Notes under the pieces: generated by a model | What the model was told of the DNA's origin: nothing | Databases searched by the model: none | The model's input: only the letters and a program-made list of their open reading frames with translations | Source: UBA6985 sp946536225 | GTDB lineage: Bacteria > Bacillota_I > Bacilli_A > RF39 > UBA660 | Reading direction: 5' to 3' | NCBI GenBank assembly: GCA_946536225.1 | Contig: CAMNEE010000002.1 | Location: 124,001-188,000 of the forward strand | DNA length: 64,000 nt | Shown here: positions 7,888-20,200 of the stretch, in pieces | Position numbering within the stretch: the stretch's first letter is position 1 | Layout of the letters: each line of letters opens with the position of its first letter | Position numbers and translations under genes: made by a program

Positions 7888-7952
7888 ATGTTTTAATTTT
7901 GCAAATATAGTGTAAAAGTTTTCAACTTTTTTATTTAATAATAAATTTAACC

Positions 7953-7981
7953 TTGAAAAAAAGTTTTAAACATTATATTCT
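7953..7981 (+). promoter_or_regulatory. Possible promoter in the gap before the first giant gene
   Basis: TTGAAA (7953-7958), exactly 17 bp, then TATTCT (7976-7981). The -10 is imperfect, and chance occurrence in such A/T-rich DNA is a real concern. Confidence 0.35.
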
Positions 7982-7987
7982 TTAAAT

Positions 7988-8187
7988 ATGATACTAGGCT
8001 AAAGAGTATCAGAAGATTCATTTTGTAAAGACATTGTAAAATGCCTTTATTTAAATATTGCCTAAAACTAAAAAAATAGGCTAAAAATTATAATTTTTTG
8101 TTAATAACTCAAGACTTTTAAACAAGAAAAAATGAGTATAAAAATTACATCGAAAAATAACGAAATTTCGATGGTTTTTTCGTGTTT
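7988..8187 (+). ncRNA. Candidate small RNA or leader with terminator-like end
   Basis: Downstream of the possible promoter are four short inverted repeats in order: GATACT/AGTATC (7990-8010), TAAAG-x-CATT/AATG-x-CTTTA (about 8026-8049), GCCTA/TAGGC (8060-8081) and CATCGAAA/TTTCGATG (8148-8173). The last is followed by a T-rich tract, as in a terminator. TAGGCTAAA occurs twice (7995-8003 and 8077-8085), so the GCCTA at 8060 could pair with either copy, which would suit a switch. The stems are only 5-9 bp and the region is very A/T rich. It matches no RNA family I know. Confidence 0.25.
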
Positions 8188-8192
8188 TTGTA

Positions 8193-8221
8193 TAGACTTT
8201 TTTTATGCTTCATTATATAAT
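8193..8221 (+). promoter_or_regulatory. Promoter of the first giant gene
   Basis: -35 TAGACT (8193-8198), 17 bp, -10 TATAAT (8216-8221), with the ATG 29 bp further on. The second giant gene has the same layout (TAGACA, 17 bp, TATAAT), and both -35 regions read TATAGAC. Confidence 0.75.
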
Positions 8222-8236
8222 TTACATATAATGAAG
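8208..8236. promoter_or_regulatory. Inverted repeat over the -10 and start site of the first giant gene (possible operator)
   Basis: CTTCATTATAT and ATATAATGAAG form a perfect 11-bp inverted repeat with a 7-bp spacer. It covers the -10 hexamer and the expected transcription start near 8228. That position suits a repressor-binding site better than an mRNA hairpin, since the left arm would not be transcribed. Confidence 0.45.
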
Positions 8237-8250
8237 TGTAGGATGATAGT

Positions 8251-11200
8251 ATGAGATATATTTATGATTTTTATACAAAATGTATAATGAAAATACTTTT
8301 AGTATTTATATTTTTAATAATTGGAGTTTTTACTTTCACGACCGTTCTCGCGGAAGGTGAAAATGGTGAAGGAACTGGAGGAGATACACCAGAGGTTGTA
8401 TCAATTCCTTTAGTTACTGAATTTAGTTATACAGGAAAAGTACAGACATATACAGTTCCTCGTACTGCTGAATATCAAATCGAACTTTGGGGAGCCCAAG
8501 GTGGAACATATGATGGCAGTTTTGTAGGTGGCAAAGGTGCTTATACAAAAGGAACTATTAAACTTACAGAAGGAACAGTACTTTATATCTATGTAGGTAA
8601 CCAACCAACAGTTAATCGTACTGGAGGATGGAACGGTGGTGGCTATGGTGCAAGTGCTAATGGCTATGGCCGCGGTGGTGGAGGCGCTACAGATGTTCGT
8701 TTAGTACCTGCATCAACTACAGATGATACTGTATGGAACAACACAGAATCTTTAAGATCAAGAATAATGGTTGCTGGAGCTGGATCTGGTTCATCAAAAC
8801 ACGCGAATTCAGATTCGTGGGTAGCAAATGGTGGAGCTGGAGGAGGACTTCAAAGTAGTAAATCCACTTCACTTGGTGGCAGCGCTAGAAGTTATGATTG
8901 TACAGTAGCTACTCAATGGAATGCAGGAGGACCTAATACTGGTTCATCTCCATCAACAGCAGGTGGCTTTGGATATGGTGGCTACCAAGGTAATCAATCA
9001 TGGGATAACGCCGGTGGCGGTGGCGGTTGGTACGGAGGCGCTGCTTCATCATATGCTGGTGGTTATTCATCAGGTGGTTCATCATACATCTCAGGTATGA
9101 ATGGAACTGTTGGACTTTACTATAATGGAACACATAAAACTAATAAAACTGGTATTGAAAGATCTTACTCATATACAGGATATTCATTCTATGATACAGA
9201 AATGATTGATGGTTCTGGATATAGTTGGAAAACTGGAGCAAAGGCAGAAACTGCTACTGGTCTTCCTTCTAAAACAAATTCTGAAAACTTAATCATGGGT
9301 AATACTGGAAATGGATTTGCAAGAATCACATTCTTACAAACAACATTAGCCGAAACACTTGAAGTTGAAGGTGGAACACTTTCAGAAAACTTTAATCCTG
9401 AAAATGGAAATATTGAAATACATACAAACCAAAGAACACTTAATTTAACATTTGGTCCAAGCGAAGCATTTACATCAGTAATTGGTGCAGGTGAAATAAA
9501 CTTAGATCATTATGGTGAAAATGATAAAGTTGTAACTATTACGGATACAGCTGGTCATGTTAAAGTTTATAATATATTAATTCGCTCAAATAATAGCGAA
9601 CAATTAACTTTTGAAAGTTTATATCTAACTGGTACAAATAACGATATTGAAAATATCGAATATGAGCCATTAAAAACATATTATGAAATAGATAGTGAAC
9701 TTGAAAGTATTCGAGATTATATTAGATACACAACAACTAATGGTATTTCCGTAAATGTTACTGAAAACTATAATTCAAGTGAAAAATATGGGGTTGTATC
9801 ATTAGTTTTAACTAAAAACGGAAGTGTACCAACAGAATATAGAATTAAATACTTTAAAACAGATTTAGTTACTTCAAATAACTGGGAATACTTCTATACT
9901 GGTAAAAAACAAGAATTTGTAGTTCCATTTACTGGAGACTATAAAATTAGATTATGGGGTGCTAACGGTGGAAACATTAATTCATCTTATCTTGGTGGTA
10001 AAGGTGGTTACACTGAAGGTATCGTACATTTAACAAAAGGAACAACACTTTATATCTATGTAGGTAACCAACCAACAGTTAATCGTACTGGAGGATGGAA
10101 CGGTGGTGGCTATGGTGCAAGTGCTAATGGCTATGGCCGCGGTGGTGGAGGCGCTACAGATGTTCGTTTAGTACCTGCATCAACTACAGATGATACTGTA
10201 TGGAACAACACAGAATCTTTAAGATCAAGAATAATGGTTGCTGGAGCTGGATCTGGTTCATCAAAACACGCGAATTCAGATTCGTGGGTAGCAAATGGTG
10301 GAGCTGGAGGAGGACTTCAAAGTAGTAAATCCACTTCACTTGGTGGCAGCGCTAGAAGTTATGATTGTACAGTAGCTACTCAATGGAATGCAGGAGGACC
10401 TAATACTGGTTCATCTCCATCAACAGCAGGTGGCTTTGGATATGGTGGCTACCAAGGTAATCAATCATGGGATAACGCCGGTGGCGGTGGCGGTTGGTAC
10501 GGAGGCGCTGCTTCATCATATGCTGGTGGTTATTCATCAGGTGGTTCATCATACATTTCTGGTATGTATGGATCAATTGCAGTAAGAGAAGATGGAGTTT
10601 CAAAATCAGCAATTCTTTACCAATTAGAAGACTCTTATTCATATACTGGATATATTTTTACAAATACAAGAATGATTGACGGTAATGGATATGAATGGGC
10701 AAATGGAAGTAAAGCTGCAACAGCAGTTGGCGTTCCTACAAAAACAACATATACTCATATCGGAACAGAAAATATAACTGGTGATGGTCTTGCAATAATT
10801 TCAGTAGTTCATAGAGATATGACTGTTGAAACTCTAGATGTTACAAATGGTACTCTTGTTAGTCCATTTGATGGAGAAAACAAGGACATTGAAATAAATG
10901 CAACATCAAGAAATATTAATTTAACGTTTGGTCCTAGTGAATCAGTAATATCAGCAGTTGGTGCTGGTGATATTACACTTGATCATTATGGTGAAAATGA
11001 TTTAGTTGCTACTGTTGTGGATGGAGATGGAAATGTTAATATTTATAATATCTTAGTTCACTGCTCAGTAGAAAATGAACAACCAAGTTTAGATAGTTTA
11101 TATATTTATAATAACGAAGAAAGAATAACTAATATTACTTATGATCCACTTGTTACTCATTATGAAGTTGATAGTGGTTTAACAAGTATAAAAGATTATT

Positions 11201-14200
11201 TAAGATATACAAAAGCAAATGATATAAGTGTAGAAATATCAGAAAACTACAATGAAGATACAAAAATAGGCTTTGTTACAATTATTCTTAAGAAATTAGG
11301 AAGTGCTAACACTGAAATAAGAATCAAGTATAATTATGTAGCTCCAGATGTATATGGTAGTTGGATATACGATTACAAAGGAACATATCAATTATTTGTT
11401 GCTCCACATACAGGTTACTATGATGTAAGCTTATGGGGTGCATCTGGTGAAAGTATTGATTCTACTTATACAGGTGGACTTGGAGCCTATACAGAAGGTA
11501 ATGTTTACCTTACTGAAGGGACAAAAATATATGTTTATGTTGGTAATAAACCAAATGGAAACTACACAGGTGGCTGGAATGGCGGTGGCTATGGAGCCAG
11601 TAGTGGTGGTTATGGCCGCGGTGGTGGAGGTGCTACAGATATTCGTATAGTTCCTGCATCACTTCAAGATCCAAGAGTTTGGAATAATGCAACATCACTT
11701 AGATCAAGAATAATGGTAGCCGGAGCTGGATCTGGTTCTTCAAGACATTCTAACTCATCATCTTGGGCTGCAGGAGGTGGAGCTGCCGGTGGTCTTTCAA
11801 GTTATAAGTCGACAGCAGTAAATAGTTCTTCTGGCGGATATGATTGTACAGTAGCAACTCAAACTTCTGCCGGTGGACCTAATACTAGTTCATCTCCATC
11901 AACAGCAGGTGGCTTTGGATATGGTGGCTACCAAAGTAATCAATCATGGGATAACGCCGGTGGTGGCGGTGGCTGGTTCGGTGGAGCCGCATCATCATAT
12001 GCAGGTGGTTATTCATCAGGTGGTACATCATATATCTCAGGACACTTTGGTGCCATTGGTGTAAATGCTGATGGAACTAGTAAAAATAAAACAAATAATT
12101 TTACAATCGAAGATTCATATTCACATACTGGCTATATATTTACAAATACAACAATGATTGATGGTAAAGGTTATAAATGGTACGGCCTTCAAAGAGATGA
12201 ACATTATACAGGTATGCCAGATAAGAATAATCAATCAACTATAGTTGCTGGTAACACAGGTAATGGTCGTGCAATCATTACTATGGATGCTTATGGTATT
12301 AAAGATATTACAATATCTGATGCAACTATGGATTCAGAATTTAACTTACTAGATTATCAATATGAAGTAACAACTGAGGCTGACTCAGTAAACATTAATG
12401 TTGAACTATTTGAAGATGCTAAACACTTCTCAGTATTTGGAGATGGTGAAGTAACACTTAATACAAACGGTTTAACAAGAGATAAAGTAGTAGTACTTGA
12501 TGAATATGGTAATACTAAAGTTTATGAATTTAATATCAATAGAATTACTAAAGAAAATGAATTATTCTTCAATATTTTAAGAGTAAGTGAAAATGGAACA
12601 GATGGTATTAAATTTGATAAAGATCAACAATTCTATGAAATAACAAGTTATGTTACTTCAATTAAAGATTTAATATATTATGAGGCAAACGTTCAAGATG
12701 CAACAGTTACTAAAGTGGAAAATTATGATGAGGCTAAGAAACAAGGAACTGTTACATTAACAATTTCAAAAGCAGGTTATAAATCAACTACTTATGAAAT
12801 TAGATATAACGTTAAAGAAACTAAAGAAACAAATGATGTATGGGAATTCTCATACAATGGAACATATGAAAAATTCGTAGTTCCATATACAGGTTACTAT
12901 ACTGTTGAACTTTGGGGTTCGCAAGGTGGATCAATAGATTCAACATTCTCCGGTGGTCTTGGTGCATATACAAAAGGTGATATTTATTTAACAAAAGGAA
13001 CTGAAATTTATGTATATGTAGGTAACCAACCTGGAAATGCAGCTGCCGGCTGGAACGGCGGTGGCGAAGGATATAACTCATATGGTCGTGGTGGTGGAGG
13101 TGCTACAGATATTCGTCTAATTCCTGTATCATACACATCTTACACAGGATGGAATAGTGCAGCTTCACTAAGATCAAGAATTATGGTAGCTGGTGCTGGA
13201 TCTGGTGCATCTAAACACTCTAACTCACAAACATGGGGTGCAGCTGGTGGAGATGCTGGTGGTCTAACAAGTTATGTTACTCTTTATAATAAAATGGGTA
13301 ATGATGCTAGAAACTATGGAGCTACAGTTGCAACACAAACAACAGGTGGTAAATCAAATACTAGTTCATCTCCATCAACAGCTGGTGGATTTGGATATGG
13401 TGGTGTACAAAACTATAGATCATGGGATGCCGGTGGTGGTGGCGGCGGCTGGTTCGGTGGAGCCGCTACAAGTTACGCTGGTTCATATACATCAGGTGGT
13501 ACATCATATATCTCTGGACATATGGGATGTATTGGAGTAAATGCAGATGGAACTTCAAAAGCATCTACTGCTGAAAATATTACTGATTCATATTCACATA
13601 CTGGTTATGTATTTAAAAATACAGTAATGATTGATGGTCGTGGATTTGAAATAATAGATGGTAAGAAAGCTTATTCAGCATATGGTTTACCATCAAAAAC
13701 AAATGCATCTACTAAGGTAATGGGTAATACTGGAAACGGTTTTGCAAGAATTAGTTTAAATGCATCTGGAATTAAAAACATTACAATAACAAATGGAACA
13801 ATTGATAAAGAATTTGATATGCTTGAACATCATTATGTAGCATATACAAGTGATTCAGTTGTTAAATTCAATGTTGAATTAGATCCTGATTCAGATGTAA
13901 TTGTATTAGGTGATGATGAATTTGTTCTAGAACAAGATGGTATGACTAAACATACAATCTCAGTTGTAACATCAACTGGAACAGTTCAAACATATATATT
14001 CGAAATCAATAAAACTGTTAATGAATTAAGTGACCTATACTTCACAAAACTTGATGCTAACAGATTAGTAGTTGATGAACTTGAATATAATAAAGATAAA
14101 TTCTATTATGAAACAACAACAATTGAAGAAAACATTGTTGATTACATTACATATGAAACAAATATAGAAGGAACAACAGTTACAGTAGATAATAATTATG

Positions 14201-17200
14201 ATGCTGAAACTAAAAAAGGTGTCTTAACATATACATTAAGCAAATCTGGTTATAACAATACATCCTACATAATCAGTTATAACTATTTTGAAAAAGATGC
14301 TAAAACATATGAATGGACATATGATTATACTGGAACAGCTAAAACATTCGTTGCTCCTTATGCAGGATATTATCAAATAGATTTATGGGGTGCCCAAGGT
14401 GGTACTTATAACTCAACTTATAGAGGTGGTTATGGTTCATATACATCTGGTGTTGTTTATCTAGAAAAAGATGAACACTTATATGTATATGTAGGTAACC
14501 AACCTGGTGCTACTGCCGGATGGAACGGTGGTGGAACTAACCGCGGTAGTAATGGTCGTGGTGGTGGTGGAGCTACAGACGTTCGTACAGTTATTTCAAA
14601 CGTATTTGATTCAACTAGTTGGAGCGATACAACATCACTAAGATCAAGAATAATGGTTGCTGCTGGTGGTTCTGGTTCTTCAAGACACACAGATTCATGG
14701 GCTGCCGGTGGTGGAGCTGGTGGTGGTCTTTACTCATTCGTAACACCATTCTCAATGGTAAATAATGATTCTCGTAATTATGCCGTTACAGTTGCAAAAC
14801 AAACTAGTGCTGGTGGTCCTGATACATCATCAAATCCTGGTGGAGCTGGTGGCTTCGGTGTAGGTGGTACAGGATATAATTGCTGTGATAATGCCGGTGG
14901 TGGTGGCGGCTGGTTCGGTGGAGCCGGTGCTAACTACGCAGGTTCATATACATCAGGTGGTTCTTCATATATTTCTGGTATGTATGGTTCAATTGGTATT
15001 AATGCTAATGGAACAAGTAAAAATACTACAAGCAATATTACGATTGAAGATTCATACTCTCATACTGGTAAAGTATTTATTAATCCAGTAATGGTAGATG
15101 GTAATGGTAATTATTGGGAAAATGGACAAATAGTTTATAACAAGATTGGTACTCCATCTAAAGCAATGGATGGAACAACAACTCTTGGTAATACTGGTAA
15201 TGGTAAAGCTCATATTAAACTAGTTAAGATGGGTATTAAGAATATCACTACTGAAGATGGTGAAATGCCAGACTATAATCCATTTGTTTATACATACGAT
15301 ATAACTACTGAAAAAGATTCAGTAACACTTAATTTCGAATACGATAATATAGATGTATTCGTATTAGGTGATACAAGTATTCCATTGACAAAGAGTGGTG
15401 TTAATACATCAACAGCTATTGCAGTATTTGCTGATGGTAATACTGAAGTTTATACATTCAATGTTATTAAGAAAGCACCTGCTGGTGGTCTTGCTCTTAG
15501 TGACATTAAGATAAGCGAATCAATATCAAGCGATTTCGTATTTGATGTTGATCAACAAAAATATGATATTACAACAACTCAAGGTAATATCAAAGATTAT
15601 GTTATTGCTACAGCTAATGATTCTTCTGCAGATGTAACAATTACTGAGGCGTTTGATGAAGATACTAAAGAAGGAAGTGTAGTAATCCTAGTATCTAAAA
15701 CAGGATTTGAAAGTGCTGAATACTTAATCAAGTATAAAGTTTATACAATAGATGCTGCATTTGATTACACTGGTAGCGTTCAAGAATTCGTTGCACCATA
15801 TACTGGTGTATATGAAATTGAAGCTTGGGGTGCTTCTGGTGGAAGAAACATGGTTGATGGTAGATTTATTAATCCAACTTATGTTGCTTCTGGTGGTAGA
15901 GGTGGTTATACAAAAGGTAGAATCAATCTAACACAAGGACAAAAATTATTTATTTATGTAGGTGGTCAAGGTAAAGACGCATATCGCGCTGCTATTACTC
16001 CGGGAGGCTGGAATGGTGGTGGCTCAGGAGACTGGGATCACTCAGATGATGAATCTTCCGGTGGAGGTGGAGGTGCTACTGATATTCGTTTAGTTAGCGG
16101 TTCTGCTCCAACTGAATATGATGACTTCGCATCTTTAGCAAGTAGAATTATGGTTGCTGGAGGAGGTGGAGGTGCATCTTACCAAAGAGCTGGTGGATAC
16201 GCCGGTGGTTTAGTTGCACAAAAAGCATACTACGGAGACGTTGCATCACAAATTAGTGGTTATGATTTTGGTCTAGGCCAAAACGGTACATATGTTAATA
16301 GTAACGTAGACGTTGCCGGAGGCGGCGGCGGTTACTGGGGTGGTTATGCTGAATCATCTGGCTCTGCTAATGTTTATTTAGCTGCCGGTGGTGGTGGTTC
16401 ATCATTCATCTCTGGTTATACTGGTTCAGTTGCTGTTAAGAGTGAAAATGACATTTCACCAAGAGCAGCTGAAGATGGAAGCATTTGTACATCAGGTACA
16501 TCTAACCAATCTTGTTCATACCATTATTCAGGATTAAGATTTACTGATGCAGTAATGCTTGCAGGAAATCAAACAATGCCTTTACCAGATGGTAACTATA
16601 CAAGCGTTGGTAAAGAAGGAAATGGTTTTGCAAGAATTAAATTCATAGAACCATCTGAAATTACAAGTATTAAAACTACTGAAGGAGAATTTGATCAAAA
16701 GTATTCAATGAATAATGATCAATACACTCAAACAGTATCAAGTGATACAACATCTGTCCAAGTATTAGTAGAATCTGCTAAGGAATTAGTTACAACAGGT
16801 ATCGGAGAAGATTTACCACTTAATTATGGTTATAATAAATTCTATGTAACTATTACTACTGAAAGTGGATTAGTTGTTTCACATACAATAGTTATTTATA
16901 GAGAAGTTGATACAACATCTAACGATAATTTATTCTTAACATTATTTGCATTAGATGGATATGCAGCTAACTTCTCACCAACATTTAATTCAAATGTATT
17001 TGCGTATGATATTGCATCATTTGTAGAAAACTTTGAAGACTATATGACATATACAACAAATGTAGATGGAATAGATGTAAGTCTTCAAAAGACTCCAGCT
17101 AAAGATAGTAATGGTGAGGATCTTACTTATGGTACTTATGTTATTACATTATCTAAAGATGGATATTTAGATACATCATATGTATTTAATTACAGTACTA

Positions 17201-20200
17201 CAGTATCTACATTAATTAAAAACAATGATGTTCAAACATTTGGTTACACAGGTACATATAGAAAACTTGTATTTGCCAAGGGTGTTAAATATAAGATTGA
17301 ACTTTGGGGTGCTCAAGGTGGTGATGGTCGCTACTATGCAGACTCACGCGAATATGGTGGTCTTGGAGCATATACTTCAGGTGAAATTAAATTTGATGAA
17401 AATCAAGATTTATATCTTTATGTAGGTGGTAAAGGTACTTCTGCAACATCAGCAAGTAGTCATACAAGACTTCCTGGTGGTTGGAACGGTGGTGCCTACG
17501 GTGTATCCGGCGGAACTGATGACCAAGCTGGAGCCGGTGGTGGTGCTACAGATATACGTATAACACCAACATCATCATCTACAGCATGGAACGAAATTCG
17601 TTCATTAAGATCAAGAATTATGGTAGCTGGTGCCGGTGGTGGTGGTCATGCATACTACTCATCTGGCTCATATAATAATAGAACAACATTCCCAATAGTG
17701 AATGGTCTTGCATTATCGTATAGCGGATCACTTGGATATTGGAATGGTGGAACATACGGTATAAGTACAACACAAACTAGTGGTTACTCATTCGGTGTTG
17801 GTGGTTCATACAATAATATTGATATGTATTATGGTGCTGCTGGTGGTGGTGGAGGTTACTACGGTGGTCGTTACGGTGCTTATCCAAACGATCAAAACTA
17901 TGGTGGTCCTGCATCTGGTGGTACATCATATATCTCAGGTTACACTGGATCAGTTGCTATAACATCGTTAAATAGCACAACACCAAGACTTGCATCAGAT
18001 GGAACTACAAGATGTGCAAACGGAACAAATGATGTTGTATGTTCATATCATTATTCTGGATTTGTATTTGATAAACCTCAAATGCTTGCAGGATATCAAC
18101 AAATGCCATCTAAGAATTCTGCAACTATGGTAACCGGTAACTCTGGTGATGGTTATGCAAGAATTACAGTTATAGAAAATAATTCTTCAAGAATTAAAGC
18201 ATTACATTCTGGATTTGAAGCTTTAGATGATGTATTTGATTCATATACTTATGAATATGATGTTAAACTTCCATCAAGTGCTATTAATTTCAAATTTAAT
18301 GCTAAAACATACTTCGCAGGAACACAAGTTGTTGGCGATGTAGATTATTCTTTAGTATATGGTTTCAATAGATTAACATTATTTACTACAGCTCGTACTG
18401 GAGAAACTTCAACATATGTATTTGATTTATATGTTGAACCAACAGATGATGCATTAAGACTTGTTTCATTTGATTCTCCTGAATATATTGGTGAACTTGA
18501 AAGTGAATTTAGTTCAAAAGTAACTGAATATAATTATCAAGCACATAGTAAGAGTTTCTTGAACTACTGGGTTGTAGAAGCTAATGACGAAGATGTTGAA
18601 ATAGAAAAAGTTCAATATAATAAAACTGATGACGCTGTTGTAGGTTATGTACTTATTACATTAACTAAAGACGGTGCTAAAGATACAATTTATAAATTTA
18701 ATTTTGAAGTAGATGGTGAATTTACAAATACTTATAGTTATACAGGTAAAGCTCAAGAATTTACTGCTATAAGAGATGGATATTATGAAATAGAACTTTG
18801 GGGTGCTCAAGGTAACAATCATCCAACAAGAAGATATGCTGAAGGTGGTCGTGGAGCATACACTAAAGGAACTATTTACTTGAAAAAGGGTCAAAAATTA
18901 TACGTTTATGTTGGTCAACATAGAACAGATTCAGGAAGTGCTACTTCATGGAATGCTGGTTCTACTGGTGGTACTTCATCAGAAAACTATGACATTGCAA
19001 TTGTTAATGGTTATGGTGGTGGTGGAGCTACAGACGTTCGTCTTGTTCGAGCTGAAGCTGACACAACATGGAACGATTCGAAATCACTAGCAAGTAGAAT
19101 TATGGTTGCTGCTGGTGGTGGAGGAGCAAATGAATATCGTGATATATATGAAGGTGCTTCAAGTGGTGGAGCCGGTGGTGCTTTAGTTGGTAAGACAGGT
19201 TCTTCACATGGTTGTGCTGGATATGTTGTTAATATTCCATCTACTGGTGGTACTCAAACTTCTGGTGGTACAAACGGTAGAACAGGCGGATCTAACGCAT
19301 ATCAAAGTGGTTACGCTGGTGGATTTGGTATCGGTGGTAATGCTCAAGCTTCTTATGGTTCCGGTGGTGGTGGCGGCTACTGGGGTGGTTATGGATCTGG
19401 ACATACAAGTTGTGTAGTAGATTCAGCACCTGGTGGTTCATCATACATCTCAGGTTACACTGGTGCTGTAGCAATTAAGAGTGAAACAGATACATCACCA
19501 AGACTTTCAAATAAAGGTGAAGTATGTGCAACAGGTGATGACATTGAAGAATGCTCTTACCATTATTCAGGATTCATCTTCAACAACGCAGAAATGCTTG
19601 CAGGTGATGAATATATTCCATCATATGATGGTTCTGGTAAGAAACTTGGTAATACTGGAAACGGATATGCTAAGATTTCATTCGTTGATGAATTATCACA
19701 ATATGCAAACAATATAACAACAGATCACGGTGATTTTAACGAAGAATTTGATAAGATTAAATCAGATTATACAATCACAGTTGAAAGTGATGTTGAAGAG
19801 ATTGAACTTATAGTTACAAAATCTTATTCAACAGCAACAGTAATTGGTGATGGTGTTAAATCATTAGATAATTATGGTATTAATTATTTCCCAATTACTA
19901 TTACTAACCAAGATGGTGAAATTGGAATCTATAACATTTATGTTACAAGAACAATTGATCCTGAAGCATCTTTACTTTTAAATAGTCTAGATGTTGAAGG
20001 TTATGAAGGACTTATTAATCCAACATTTGATGCTACAGTTACTAATTACTATTTGAGCTTATATTCTAATACTCAAAGAGTAAAAGTAAATGCTTTAGCA
20101 GATGAAGGAATTGATGTAGAAGTAACAGGACTTAATACTGCTTCTTCTACAGGATATATTGATATTACTTTAACTAAGAGTGGATATCCTAGTACAGTTT

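Larger units (their letters stand above)
7888..8192. other. A/T-rich intergenic stretch with several small hairpins
   Basis: I find no coding potential here. It contains a short hairpin with T-tail at 7914-7932 (AAAAGTT-TTC-AACTTTT), which may be a second terminator for the upstream gene. Beyond it lies a promoter-like sequence, a series of small inverted repeats and a second terminator-like hairpin, listed separately as a possible small RNA. Confidence 0.6.

Noticed and set aside
7988..8187. A known riboswitch (c-di-GMP, SAM, preQ1) or T-box before the giant gene
   Set aside because: None of the conserved core sequences of these classes is present, and a separate promoter for the giant gene lies downstream.
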